Position numbers and translations under genes: made by a program. The notes under the pieces are model-generated. The model made no database searches. It was not told the DNA's origin and saw only the letters and a list, made by a program, of their open reading frames with translations. From contig NZ_RXLO01000002.1 in assembly GCF_003958645.1 (NCBI RefSeq), forward strand, positions 310,001 to 374,000: DNA of 64,000 nucleotides, given 5' to 3'. This stretch comes from Chitinophaga rhizosphaerae. Its GTDB lineage: Bacteria > Bacteroidota > Bacteroidia > Chitinophagales > Chitinophagaceae. Below, one piece after another: positions 53,655-62,102 of the stretch. Every line of letters starts with the position of its first letter. Positions within the stretch are counted from its first letter, which is position 1.

Positions 53655-54785
53655 ATGGCATCTACCTCTACAAGTAAAAAATTTAGTTTAATTTCCAGCT
53701 ATCACAATCTATCCGCTCTCTGGAGTATGCTGAAAGCCAAAAACCTGTCGCCACAGAAACTCGCCGCCTTCACAGCGTTCATCCTGTCGGTCGTAATGGC
53801 CCTCGGATGCCTGTTTATCGGCGCCACCCTCCAACAAACGCTCCTCGCGCTCGGCCTCACCTTCATCGTGGCCTATTTCCTCTATCTCTATACCCTGCAG
53901 AACTTCATCTACCGCAAGATCAAGCTCATCTACAAGTTCATTTACCAGACAAAGGCCTCCAAACGCGAAGAATTCTTCAATAAAAACATCCTGCCCCTCA
54001 AAACCATCGAGGAAGTAAGCGAAGACGTGGAAAAATGGGCCTCGCAGAAAAAGGAAGAACTGGAAAACCTCCGCCGCAACGAAGCTTTCCGGAAAGAATT
54101 CCTCCTCAACCTCTCCCACGAACTGAAAACCCCCATCTTCGCCGTGCAGGGGTACATTCATACATTGCTGGACGGCGCCCTGGAAGACCCCAACGTCAAT
54201 AAGGACTTCCTCAAGAAAGCGACCAAGAACATCGACCGCCTGTGCCGGCTGATCGACGACCTCGATGAAATCTCCAAGCTCGAAAGCGGGGAAATGACCA
54301 TCAATAAAGAACAATTCGTTATCCAAGACCTTATCCGCGACGTGTTCGACACCCTTTCCATCAAAGCCCGGCAGAAAGACATCAAGTTCGGCATCAAGAA
54401 AGGCTGCGAAGCACCCGTGCAGGTCTATGCCGACAAGGAAAAGATCCGCCAGGTGCTGATCAACCTCATCGAGAATTCGGTGAAATACGGTAAAACCGAA
54501 GGACAAACCATCGCCAGCGTATATAATATGGACGGGAAGCGCGCGCTCGTGGAGATTTCCGACAACGGGACCGGCATGGCCGAAGAGCACCTCCCCCGGG
54601 TGTTCGAACGTTTCTACCGGACAGACCGTGCCCGCAGCCGCGATATCGGCGGCACCGGCCTGGGATTGGCCATCGTAAAGCATATCGTGGAAGCGCACGA
54701 TCAGACGATCAACGTCCGCAGCAAGGTGGAAGTAGGCTCCACGTTCGGGTTTACCCTGGAACTGGGCCGCGAGAACCTGCTGTAA
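53655..54785 (+). CDS. sensor histidine kinase, PhoR-like
   Basis: A 376-aa inner-membrane kinase. Two adjacent hydrophobic helices (residues about 32-75) have almost no periplasmic loop between them, so it probably senses through another membrane or cytoplasmic partner, as E. coli PhoR does. The HisKA site is H155 in NLSHELKTP. The ATPase domain has the N box NLIENSVKYG, G1 DNGTGM and G2 GGTGLGLAI. No PAS domain is visible between helices and HisKA. It is encoded with the PhoB-type regulator and convergent with the porin gene. Confidence 0.93.
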   Translation: MASTSTSKKFSLISSYHNLSALWSMLKAKNLSPQKLAAFTAFILSVVMALGCLFIGATLQQTLLALGLTFIVAYFLYLYTLQNFIYRKIKLIYKFIYQTKASKREEFFNKNILPLKTIEEVSEDVEKWASQKKEELENLRRNEAFRKEFLLNLSHELKTPIFAVQGYIHTLLDGALEDPNVNKDFLKKATKNIDRLCRLIDDLDEISKLESGEMTINKEQFVIQDLIRDVFDTLSIKARQKDIKFGIKKGCEAPVQVYADKEKIRQVLINLIENSVKYGKTEGQTIASVYNMDGKRALVEISDNGTGMAEEHLPRVFERFYRTDRARSRDIGGTGLGLAIVKHIVEAHDQTINVRSKVEVGSTFGFTLELGRENLL

Positions 54786-54826
54786 CGTTTATGAAACAGC
54801 TTTTCCTCTTCCATCGTGTAAAATGA

Positions 54827-56164
54827 TCAGAAACGGTACTGGATGCGGGTGGTAAACACGTTGTCCGGGATATCGCCCCCGAACCCGTCGATGGAAGTAC
54901 CTTCGTTCCATACGCGGTCATACCAGATCGTGGCTTTCATGTTTTCGTTGAAGTAAAAAACGTACCCGAAACCGAACGTGTCGAACCGGATATCTGCGGG
55001 CGTGAGGTATTTGGCGGCCGCATCGCCGATCTGGCGGCCCTTTACGCTACGGTTGGGGTCGTACCAGTCATATTTCATCACCAATTGGTGCCTGGCGCTG
55101 CCGAGGTGTTGCAGAAAAGAGAAATAAGCGCCGTCGAACGGCCGGATGTACAGGGGCGCGAAGGCGCCGGATTTCTCCATCGGGATCGTTCCGGGCGTTT
55201 CGGTATCCAGCGCCGTAGAGGTTTGGGTGCCGCGGATGTATTCCGCACGGAACTGCGTGCTGCCGCGCCCTTTGCCGTTGGGGATCACGAATTGCGCATC
55301 GGCGCCGAAATATTGCCGGGGGGCGATAACGCCCACATTATTGGCGCTCGAATCCACGGAAAAGTCTTTCTTCCCCCCTTCCATCGTATAAATTTTGTTG
55401 GTAAACTGCTCCATCCCGCCGTACAGGATGCTGCCGCCGAAGGAAAGCAGCCAGCCGGCAGCATTGACGGGCCGCGGTTTCATGGCCACCCGGGCAATAA
55501 CGTCTTTGTGGCTGTCGAAGTCCGACGGGCCGGAGAGGCCCTGCCCGTTAAACAGGCCCACATCCACTTTCAGGTAATGCAAGGGGTGGGATTTGGATCG
55601 CGGCTCGAAGGTGAGCATACCGCCCATATCGCGCTCGCTTTTCATCAGGATCTGGCTCATACGCCCGCGCTCGGGGGCTTCGCGGTCGCTGGAGGAAAAG
55701 TTTACCTCGTACCCGAAAGGCCGGGCGAACATACCCATCGTAAGCGCCATCACATCCCACCGGCCATCGAAAAAACGGCCCCAGAAGTCGCGGATGTTCA
55801 CGCCGCGCTCGGTACCGTCGAACTGGAACACGAACTGCACCGTGGGCAGATCGCGCTTGTTGAAGTGGGCGTAATCGAAGCGGACGCGGCCGCGGCGGAG
55901 CATGAACCGGTTGTCTGACTGCTTGTTGAAATCCCCGCCGGCAAAGCTTTCTATGCCTTTATCCGATGCGTACTGGAACTGGGGCTGCATGTACCCGCTG
56001 ATCCGCAGGTGATCGTACCGTTTGTAGATGGAAATCATCCCCTTCCCCAGTTCGGTCGTGGTATCGATCATGTCCATCAGGAACTGGGCTTTCGCTGAAA
56101 ACGCAGCCGTGCTGAGAAATAATACCAGGAAACCTGTCCGAACGATTGTGCGCATTGCCTTCAT
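54827..56164 (-). CDS. phosphate-selective porin O/P family outer membrane protein
   Basis: A 445-aa beta-barrel protein with signal peptide MKAMRTIVRTGFLVLFLSTAAFSAKA. Strand-rich sequence RISGYMQPQFQYASDKG, RFMLRRGRVRFDYAHF, VMALTMGMFARPFGYEV and a final aromatic residue (TTRIQYRF) fit the Porin_O_P family, which includes OprO/OprP phosphate and pyrophosphate porins. Starts at 56155 or 56164 are both possible; the upstream promoter is so close that 56155 would give a less extreme leader. Many Bacteroidota members have no proven substrate, but the location next to a PhoR-like kinase supports phosphate. Confidence 0.88.
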   Translation of the reverse strand: MKAMRTIVRTGFLVLFLSTAAFSAKAQFLMDMIDTTTELGKGMISIYKRYDHLRISGYMQPQFQYASDKGIESFAGGDFNKQSDNRFMLRRGRVRFDYAHFNKRDLPTVQFVFQFDGTERGVNIRDFWGRFFDGRWDVMALTMGMFARPFGYEVNFSSSDREAPERGRMSQILMKSERDMGGMLTFEPRSKSHPLHYLKVDVGLFNGQGLSGPSDFDSHKDVIARVAMKPRPVNAAGWLLSFGGSILYGGMEQFTNKIYTMEGGKKDFSVDSSANNVGVIAPRQYFGADAQFVIPNGKGRGSTQFRAEYIRGTQTSTALDTETPGTIPMEKSGAFAPLYIRPFDGAYFSFLQHLGSARHQLVMKYDWYDPNRSVKGRQIGDAAAKYLTPADIRFDTFGFGYVFYFNENMKATIWYDRVWNEGTSIDGFGGDIPDNVFTTRIQYRF

Positions 56165-56168
56165 CGCG

Positions 56169-56199
56169 CAAAAATACGGAACCGGATACAGCAAACAAA
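56169..56199 (-). promoter_or_regulatory. promoter of the porin gene
   Basis: On the minus strand, TTTG (56199-56196), a 19-nt spacer and TATTTTTG (56176-56169) match the Bacteroidota consensus fully. The -33 TTTG lies in the T-tract of the terminator at 56201-56222, and the -7 element ends 4 nt before ATG 56164. No 11-bp repeat array is present. Confidence 0.6.
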
Positions 56200-56222
56200 A
56201 CGCCCGGGCGGTTGCCCGGGCG
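56195..56222 (-). terminator. intrinsic terminator after the lipoprotein gene
   Basis: A perfect 9-bp GC-only stem (56201-56209 with 56214-56222), GGTT-type tetraloop, and a T-rich tract after it on the minus strand. Confidence 0.82.
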
Positions 56223-56254
56223 CTGTAGATTATAACGATTCGACAGATGCGTGA

Positions 56255-57658
56255 TTAGTACGCCTGCTGACCAGGGTTGAAGTTGGTCCAGCCAGCGATC
56301 CAGTTATCGGTACCGAAAGCACCGCGGAAAGACTCGGTTTTCACGCCGGAAGCAGCCTGGAAGGTGCCTTTCAGCGCTTCAGAGCCCGCTTTCGGGAGGA
56401 AGTTGGGGGTAGTCAGGTTGAAAGGATCGGTCAGCCCAACTGCATCGGCGGTAGCCGCTACGAAGTTGTACTGTCCGGCAGCGGTAGCCAGGTCGCGCAG
56501 CATGGAGATACCTTCGTTGATCATGGCAGTGCGGTCTGCGCTTTGCATGGGATCAGCAGGGTATTTGGTGCCGGTCAGGAAACGGGCGGTGGCGGAGTCG
56601 GTGCTGAAAGGTTTGGCAACAGCGTACACGATGTTGTTCTGCCATTTGCTCACGCCGTTCTTATAGTCGTTCCAGCTGGCGGAGGATTCGATGGAGAAGC
56701 CGCCTTTCTGGTTACCGAGGAGGATGGAGTTCACGAAAGTGAAGTTGGTAGCCCTTCTCCAACGGTTGCCGAGGTTGTGGTTAGACAGTGTGCCGGTGGC
56801 GCCGTTGGGGCCAATGATGGTCATGTTGGAGATGACGGGGTGCGTACGGGGGGCAGCGTTGGAGCCGGTGCCGTCGTTATCGCACTCGATACCGTTGCCG
56901 GCGTCTCCGGGGTCAACGAAGTCGGGGCGGCGAAGCGCTACTGCGTACTGAACGGTGCCACGGTAACCGAAATCGAAGTCGAAATCGTCGTCTGCCGTTG
57001 CGAAGGCCACCAGGTGGGTGGGGCTCACGGTGCCGCCGAAGAATTCGAAGGCGTCGTCGTTCGCGAAAGCGGTCATAACGTGATCGATTTTGGTGCCGCT
57101 ACCAACAGCGCCCAGGGTGAGGGCGTTGATTTCGGAGTTGGGCTGTGCTGCGATACCAGCGTATTCGATACGTACATATAGGAGAATACCGGAGTTGTCG
57201 TTGTCATCGTTCCCGCCATAGTAGCGACCTACACCGCCTTCGATCTGGGGATCGGTGCTACGGTTGGTCTTAGCCTTACCGAGGATGATGATGCCGCCCC
57301 AGTCGCCAGGCTGGCGCTGTCCGGGGGCTTTGCCGGAAGTAAATACGATAGGTTTCTGCGCGGTACCGGTAGCGAAGATTTTCGCGCCGCGCTCGATGAT
57401 CAGCGCGCCTTTCTCGGTTACGTCGCTTTTGATCACGGTACCTTCCTGGATAGTCAGTGTTTTGCCTTCCGGGAAATAAACGTATCCTTTCAGCGTCCAC
57501 ACTTTGTCATTGGTAAGGGTTTTGCTCTCGGTCTGAACACCGCTCAGCACGGTTTCCACAACGGGCGTCAGGTCGTCGCCATCGCCATCATTGTTACGGC
57601 AGGAAGAGAGCGCTACTGCTGCACCTAAAGTAAAAGCAAGGAATTTTACAAGTTTCAT
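56255..57658 (-). CDS. outer-membrane lipoprotein of unknown function, partner of the TonB receptor
   Basis: A 467-aa predicted lipoprotein; the lipobox LSSC ends a signal peptide of about 20 residues (MKLVKFLAFTLGAAVALSSC). The first third has beta-helix-like repeats (GYVYFPEGKTLTIQEGTVIKSD, GALIIERGAKIFATG, DWGGIIILGKA). The centre is rich in Asp and aromatic residues (FATADDDFDFDFGY), which could bind cations. It follows the TonB receptor gene by 97 nt but has its own promoter with a PHO-like repeat array. A surface binding role in uptake is inferred; SusD features are absent. Confidence 0.82.
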   Translation of the reverse strand: MKLVKFLAFTLGAAVALSSCRNNDGDGDDLTPVVETVLSGVQTESKTLTNDKVWTLKGYVYFPEGKTLTIQEGTVIKSDVTEKGALIIERGAKIFATGTAQKPIVFTSGKAPGQRQPGDWGGIIILGKAKTNRSTDPQIEGGVGRYYGGNDDNDNSGILLYVRIEYAGIAAQPNSEINALTLGAVGSGTKIDHVMTAFANDDAFEFFGGTVSPTHLVAFATADDDFDFDFGYRGTVQYAVALRRPDFVDPGDAGNGIECDNDGTGSNAAPRTHPVISNMTIIGPNGATGTLSNHNLGNRWRRATNFTFVNSILLGNQKGGFSIESSASWNDYKNGVSKWQNNIVYAVAKPFSTDSATARFLTGTKYPADPMQSADRTAMINEGISMLRDLATAAGQYNFVAATADAVGLTDPFNLTTPNFLPKAGSEALKGTFQAASGVKTESFRGAFGTDNWIAGWTNFNPGQQAY

Positions 57659-57690
57659 TCGAACAGATTTTCAGTGATTGAATTGCAGTG

Positions 57691-57746
57691 CAAAAGTGCC
57701 TTTGGTATGTTATGCGCACTTTAACAGGGCGTTATGAAATTGTTAC
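57691..57746 (-). promoter_or_regulatory. PHO-like 11-bp repeat array and -7 element of the lipoprotein gene
   Basis: Read on the minus strand, GTAACAA (57746-57740), ATAACGC (57735-57729), TTAAAGT (57724-57718) and ATAACAT (57713-57707) lie at an exact 11-bp period with 4-nt spacers. After exactly 8 nt comes CACTTTTG (57698-57691), one mismatch from TANNTTTG. The leader to the ATG would be about 28 nt. The layout resembles known PhoB/PhoP boxes. Confidence 0.7.
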
Positions 57747-57755
57747 TGTATCGTC

Positions 57756-60572
57756 TTATTTATTCTTTCCCAAACCGAACTGGTAAGAGAAGGACAGAGA
57801 AATGTTCGTACCGGGGCGGAGGGTGTTGATGATCTGGTCAACGTTCTTGCTGTACGCTTTCTTGCTGTCGTTGTTCTGGTAGAAAATCAGTTTCTGGTTC
57901 AGGAGGTCGCTCACGTTCAAACGCAGCTCACCTTTCTTTTTCAGTATCTTCTTGCCGATCTGGAGGTCGATCAGGTCGCGGCCCTTTTCGTAGATGTGCT
58001 CATACCCTTCGAAGCCCACCAGGTACACGCGCTGTCCCATTTTATTGTACAGCAGCCCGAATGCGAGATCGGTCTCGGGATTCACATACTGGATGCCCGC
58101 ATTGATCAGGTAGGGGCTTTGGCCCTGGAGACCTCGCTGCGACAATGTTTCAGACGCTATGCCCTGCAGGTCTACCGAAGAATGGATATAGGAAAAGTTC
58201 GCGAAAGCGGTGGTATTGCTGAAGAACGGCTCGTCCGACAAGAAGTCCAGTTTCTTGCGGAATTCCAGTTCAAACCCGTACGACTGCGCGCTGGGCACGT
58301 TCTGGAACAGGATCTGGCGGCGGTTGGGCGTGGAGCCCGGGTCTACGATCTGTTCGATCGCGTCTTTAAAGTGCTTGAAGAACACGGAAGCCGTGATCGC
58401 CTCTCCCGCACCGGGATACAATTCGTAACGGAGGTCGGCGTTGGTGATGAGGCCCCGCTTCAGATCGGGATTACCGATCATGGAACTGAAGGTCACGAAA
58501 TCGTAGAAAGAGAAATAGCTCAGCTCGCGCAGCTCAGGACGGGAAACCGTTCTGCTGCCGCTCAGGCGGATGTTCGACTTTTCGTTCACCGCGTACGAAA
58601 TATTGGCGCTGGGCAGTATGTCGAAGAAGGTAACATCCTGTTTCACGCGCTTGCCGGAGAAGTCTGCGGTGCGAATGAACTGGTAGTACGATTCGCCGCG
58701 GGCGCCCCAAACCACACGTACCTTGTCGCCGATCTTGTTGTCGAACTGCACATAACCCGCCACGAGGTCAGACGTTGCTTTGTATTTGTCGGAGTTGTTC
58801 GTGATCTCATCGATACGGAGACCGTTCTCGCGGATATTCGCCGGATCGAAGATCTGATCGGGTTCCATGGACAGGATCGACTGGTCGTAACCGGTCTGGT
58901 TGGCGGCATATCCGAGCACGCGGGCGCTGAAGTCGCGCTGGCGGTAGAGTTTCTGTCCACCCAGCTTCACGCTTTGCTTAACGCCGGCGATATTGAAAGG
59001 AACGGTGAGCGCAGCCGTTCCGCCCACACCGTATTCCTCCAGGCTCGACCAGAAACGGGATACGTTACGGGCAACGGAGTTCACGGGGATCATGGCTTTG
59101 TATTCGTTGTCGCGCGTATCCAGCTGGTAGGTCAGCACCTTCATGTCGGGCTGGTCGCGGTTGGTCAGCGAGTAGTTCAGGTTCCAGTCCAGTCTCCAGT
59201 CACGGGCGTTCAGCTTGTGGTTGCCTTCGAGCTGGGAGTTCAGCATGGTCTTGATCGTGAGGTCCTGGCCGTAAGCCTTCAGGTCGCCGACGTCGGTGCT
59301 GTTACCGGAGCGGTAGATATAGTTATTGTCGAGGATTCGGTTGAAGATATTCTTGAAAGAGATCTTGTTGTTGCGTTTCACGTACGTGAAGTTGGCGATG
59401 GCGCCGAGGCTGGTATTGTATTTATACAAATCCTCAGAGAAATTGATGCTGCGCACTTTCCCATCTTCATAATCCGCACGTTCGCCTTTCTGGATGCTTT
59501 CGGAATTACGATAGGTAACGCTGATGATGCTGCCGAAGGAACCGTCTTTTTTCAGGCGGATGCGGTTGCCCCAGGTAACCTGGTAGTTCTGCGCGGGCAG
59601 CGCTTTCCCCTGATCGGAAACGGCCCAGTTGTTTTTGAACTCGCGGCTGAGCGACAGTTTCTTGTCGAGATCGAGGCCGCTGTATTGCTGCCTGGAGGAG
59701 GGGAAGGAAGACGGCAGTTTACGCAGGCCGTCGTCGAAAGTCAGCCAGTCGGTTTTACCGCGCTCCATGCTCCGCGTTTCCTTGAAAGTGGTCTGGGTGT
59801 TGTATCCCATACCGATATTGAAGGAAAGGAAATTTTCAGTAGGGATATCTTTGGTATATACCTGTACAAGGCCACCGGCGAAGTCGGCGGGCATCTCGGG
59901 AGATGCGGTCTTGTTGATAATGATATTATCGATCAGGTTGGAAGGAATGAGGTCGAAGGAGAAAGCCTTGCGGTCCGGCTCGGTGCTGGGCAGCATGGCG
60001 TTGTTGATGGTGGCGGTATTGTACCGGTCGTTGAGGCCGCGTACGATAATATATTTGTTATCCTGGATGGATGCGCCGCTTACGCGTTTGAGCACTTCGG
60101 AGGTGTTACGGTCCGGGCTGCGGCGGATGCTTTCGCCGGAGATGCCGCTGGAAATGCTGGGGTTGTTTTTCTGCGCAACGTACAGGGCGTTGATGGTTTC
60201 CTGTTTGTAGGAACCGCGGATCACCACTTCCTGCAGGTCTTTGGACTTGGGCTCGTCCAGCGCGATGTCGAGGTTGGTGGCTTGCCCGGCCTTTACCACC
60301 ACGTCTGCGATGGATTTGGTTTGGTAGCCCATGTATTTGAAGTCGAGCGTATAAGTGCCGGGAGCTACCTGGATGAGGTAGCGGCCTTCTACGTCGGTCA
60401 CGGCGCCTTTTGAGGTATTCTGTACCATCACTGTCACACCGATCAGCAGTTCGCCCGTTTTCTTGTCGGTCAGTTTCCCGGTAATCTTTCCGGATCCGTC
60501 CTGCGCGAAAGAAGGAAGGCAGGCGATGCATAAAATCCCGATAATTTGTACAGCAGTAATAATGCGTTTCAC
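57756..60572 (-). CDS. TonB-dependent outer membrane receptor under PHO-like control
   Basis: A 938-aa receptor with signal peptide MKRIITAVQIIGILCIACLPSFA, an N-terminal carboxypeptidase-regulatory-like domain (residues about 29-112, ITGKLTDKKTGELLIGVTVMV), a plug (SEVLKRVSGASIQDNKYIIVRGLNDRYN, ASPEMPADFAGGLVQV) and a barrel ending in NISLSFSYQFGLGK. The plug form is that of Oar/FecA-like receptors, not SusC. Its promoter has four PHO-like repeats and the next gene is an unknown lipoprotein with the same element. Cargo may be a phosphorus compound, or a nutrient needed when phosphate is short; this is inference. Confidence 0.92.
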   Translation of the reverse strand: MKRIITAVQIIGILCIACLPSFAQDGSGKITGKLTDKKTGELLIGVTVMVQNTSKGAVTDVEGRYLIQVAPGTYTLDFKYMGYQTKSIADVVVKAGQATNLDIALDEPKSKDLQEVVIRGSYKQETINALYVAQKNNPSISSGISGESIRRSPDRNTSEVLKRVSGASIQDNKYIIVRGLNDRYNTATINNAMLPSTEPDRKAFSFDLIPSNLIDNIIINKTASPEMPADFAGGLVQVYTKDIPTENFLSFNIGMGYNTQTTFKETRSMERGKTDWLTFDDGLRKLPSSFPSSRQQYSGLDLDKKLSLSREFKNNWAVSDQGKALPAQNYQVTWGNRIRLKKDGSFGSIISVTYRNSESIQKGERADYEDGKVRSINFSEDLYKYNTSLGAIANFTYVKRNNKISFKNIFNRILDNNYIYRSGNSTDVGDLKAYGQDLTIKTMLNSQLEGNHKLNARDWRLDWNLNYSLTNRDQPDMKVLTYQLDTRDNEYKAMIPVNSVARNVSRFWSSLEEYGVGGTAALTVPFNIAGVKQSVKLGGQKLYRQRDFSARVLGYAANQTGYDQSILSMEPDQIFDPANIRENGLRIDEITNNSDKYKATSDLVAGYVQFDNKIGDKVRVVWGARGESYYQFIRTADFSGKRVKQDVTFFDILPSANISYAVNEKSNIRLSGSRTVSRPELRELSYFSFYDFVTFSSMIGNPDLKRGLITNADLRYELYPGAGEAITASVFFKHFKDAIEQIVDPGSTPNRRQILFQNVPSAQSYGFELEFRKKLDFLSDEPFFSNTTAFANFSYIHSSVDLQGIASETLSQRGLQGQSPYLINAGIQYVNPETDLAFGLLYNKMGQRVYLVGFEGYEHIYEKGRDLIDLQIGKKILKKKGELRLNVSDLLNQKLIFYQNNDSKKAYSKNVDQIINTLRPGTNISLSFSYQFGLGKNK

Positions 60573-60596
60573 GTATTTGTGTATTGATTACGGCCG

Positions 60597-60652
60597 CAAA
60601 ACTACTATGGTCGAATTATGCCAATGTTAAGCCAATATTACCAGAATGTTAA
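60597..60652 (-). promoter_or_regulatory. PHO-like 11-bp repeat array and -7 element of the TonB receptor gene
   Basis: Read on the minus strand, TTAACAT (60652-60646), GTAATAT (60641-60635), TTAACAT (60630-60624) and ATAATTC (60619-60613) lie at an exact 11-bp period with 4-nt spacers. After exactly 8 nt comes TAGTTTTG (60604-60597), a full -7 consensus. The leader would be about 20 nt. Confidence 0.75.
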
Positions 60653-60728
60653 TTGTTAAGGAATCATTAAAAAATCATTAACGATACCCCCGAAGCGTGG
60701 TGGATAAGGTTTTCAGCCGAAAAACCGT

Positions 60729-61109
60729 TTACAAGGCGGGGTTTCCGCCCTGGCGCAGGAGCCATTCGATGGAGAGGTCGACGCCGCGGGCGGGCGGTTT
60801 TTCGGAGCAGGGCGGCAGTTGGAAGAGTCGCAGGCTTTTATTCATGAAGGGTTTGGAGTCCTGGTTGCACAGTTCGATGGAAAAATGGAATTTTTCTTCT
60901 ACTTCTTCTTCGAACTCGCGGAGGCTGAGGGTTTCGTCTATAGGGAATTCAATCATGTCCTCTTCTTCGAGGCCGGCTTCGCGAAGGGTATTAAAACCGT
61001 TTGCCAGGGTATGACGGATATATACCGCGGCATTGCAGTGGAGGAGCCGCTGTATCTGCATCTGTAACAGGGATATCGTCATGAGTGGGTGTAGCTTGAG
61101 CGTCTTCAT
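60729..61109 (-). CDS. small cytoplasmic protein of unknown function
   Basis: A 126-aa protein without signal peptide or membrane helix. The N-terminal half is helical and polar (MTISLLQMQIQRLLHCNAAVYIRH), followed by a strongly acidic stretch EEEDMIEFPIDETLSLREFEEEVEEKF and a beta/turn part with IELCNQDSKPFMN. I do not recognise the family. It lies 79 nt after the metallophosphoesterase gene on the same strand and has its own exact -7 element, so it may be cotranscribed or independent. Confidence 0.72.
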   Translation of the reverse strand: MKTLKLHPLMTISLLQMQIQRLLHCNAAVYIRHTLANGFNTLREAGLEEEDMIEFPIDETLSLREFEEEVEEKFHFSIELCNQDSKPFMNKSLRLFQLPPCSEKPPARGVDLSIEWLLRQGGNPAL

Positions 61110-61130
61110 CTAGTATTCGGATCGGTTACG

Positions 61131-61138
61131 CAAACTTA
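61131..61138 (-). promoter_or_regulatory. candidate -7 element for the small unknown protein
   Basis: TAAGTTTG on the minus strand matches TANNTTTG exactly, 21 nt before the ATG at 61109. No clear -33 element. Confidence 0.4.
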
Positions 61139-61188
61139 TCCGTCCAGGGTTACCTGAATATTAAGCAAACGTTATAAATGTGTGAAAA

Positions 61189-62016
61189 TTAACGCGTGAA
61201 GGAAATCGAGCGGGCCACGGCGCTCCATTCGAGTTGCAGGGTTTCATCTTCTTCCTCCACCACCGGCGCTTTCTTTTCGGCGTGGCGGTACAGGTTCCAT
61301 TGCCCTTCCGTGTATTCCAGGGCGGTGAGGCTCTCTACCCAGTCGCCCGAGTTGAGATAGGTCACCGTCCGCCCGTTTACCTGCTCTTCGCGGATCACGG
61401 GTTGGTGGATATGGCCGCAGCAGACCACGTCTATCTCCTTGTCTGCCGCGATCTCCACCACCGTTTGTTCGAAATCGGAGATGAATTTGACGGCCTGTTT
61501 CACGCCGGCCTTCACTTTTTGGGAAAAGGACATCTTTTCGCGGCCCATTTTCTCCAGCAGGTGGTTTACGAGGCGGTTGAGGATAATGAGGAGGTCGTAC
61601 CCTTTTCCACCGAGTTTGGCGAGCCATTTGGAGTTTTTCATGGTAACGTCGTACACGTCTCCATGGAAGAACCAGTGTTTCTTTCCGTCTACGTCCAGGA
61701 TTAATTTATTGTCTATCAGGAAGTTGCCCAATCCAAACCCGGCATATTTGCGGAGGGCTTCGTCGTGGTTGCCGGTGAGGTAATAGACATCGGTGCCTTT
61801 GCCCATCATTTTGAGGATGCGGCGGATGACTTTGGTGTGTGACTTCGGGAAGTAGCGTTTGCTGAACTGCCAGATGTCTATGATATCGCCGTTGAGGATG
61901 AGGATCCTGGGCTGGATGGAGTCCAGGTATTGGGCGAGCTCTTTTGCGTGACAGCCGTAGATTCCGAGGTGGACGTCGGAAATGACTACAATATCCAGTG
62001 GTCGTTTGTCTGACAT
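61189..62016 (-). CDS. calcineurin-like metallophosphoesterase, PlcP/LpxH-like
   Basis: A 275-aa two-metal hydrolase. Metal motifs are SDVHLG, NGDIIDIW, GNHDE, FHGDVYD and GHIHQP. The family is usually annotated as UDP-2,3-diacylglucosamine diphosphatase. Features such as SDVHLGIYGCHAKEL, the long basic helix SQKVKAGVKQAVKFISDFE and LNSGDWVES match what I remember of PlcP, the phospholipase C that removes phosphate headgroups from membrane lipids during phosphate starvation. The PHO-like array upstream supports PlcP over a housekeeping LpxH. No glycosyltransferase for replacement lipids is in the window. The enzyme class is clear; the substrate is inference. Confidence 0.88.
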   Translation of the reverse strand: MSDKRPLDIVVISDVHLGIYGCHAKELAQYLDSIQPRILILNGDIIDIWQFSKRYFPKSHTKVIRRILKMMGKGTDVYYLTGNHDEALRKYAGFGLGNFLIDNKLILDVDGKKHWFFHGDVYDVTMKNSKWLAKLGGKGYDLLIILNRLVNHLLEKMGREKMSFSQKVKAGVKQAVKFISDFEQTVVEIAADKEIDVVCCGHIHQPVIREEQVNGRTVTYLNSGDWVESLTALEYTEGQWNLYRHAEKKAPVVEEEDETLQLEWSAVARSISFTR

Positions 62017-62102
62017 TTGTTGGTTTATGGGCGTTTTTTCAACTTTTTTACATAAAAAATGTTAGTTATATGATTGAGCTGAAAGGCGCCAGTATTCTAT
62101 CA

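Noticed and set aside
57996-60413. 805-codon open frame antisense to the TonB receptor gene
   Set aside because: It is in exact antisense register with a full receptor gene, has no recognisable domains and reflects codon bias at high GC. Similar long shadows occur at 133-2511 (-), 11294-13597 (+) and 37720-39702 (+).
60662-60681. Tandem AATCATTAA-like repeats upstream of the TonB receptor array
   Set aside because: Their 12-bp spacing does not keep the 11-bp register of the array, and they lie beyond its distal end; probably AT-rich chance similarity.
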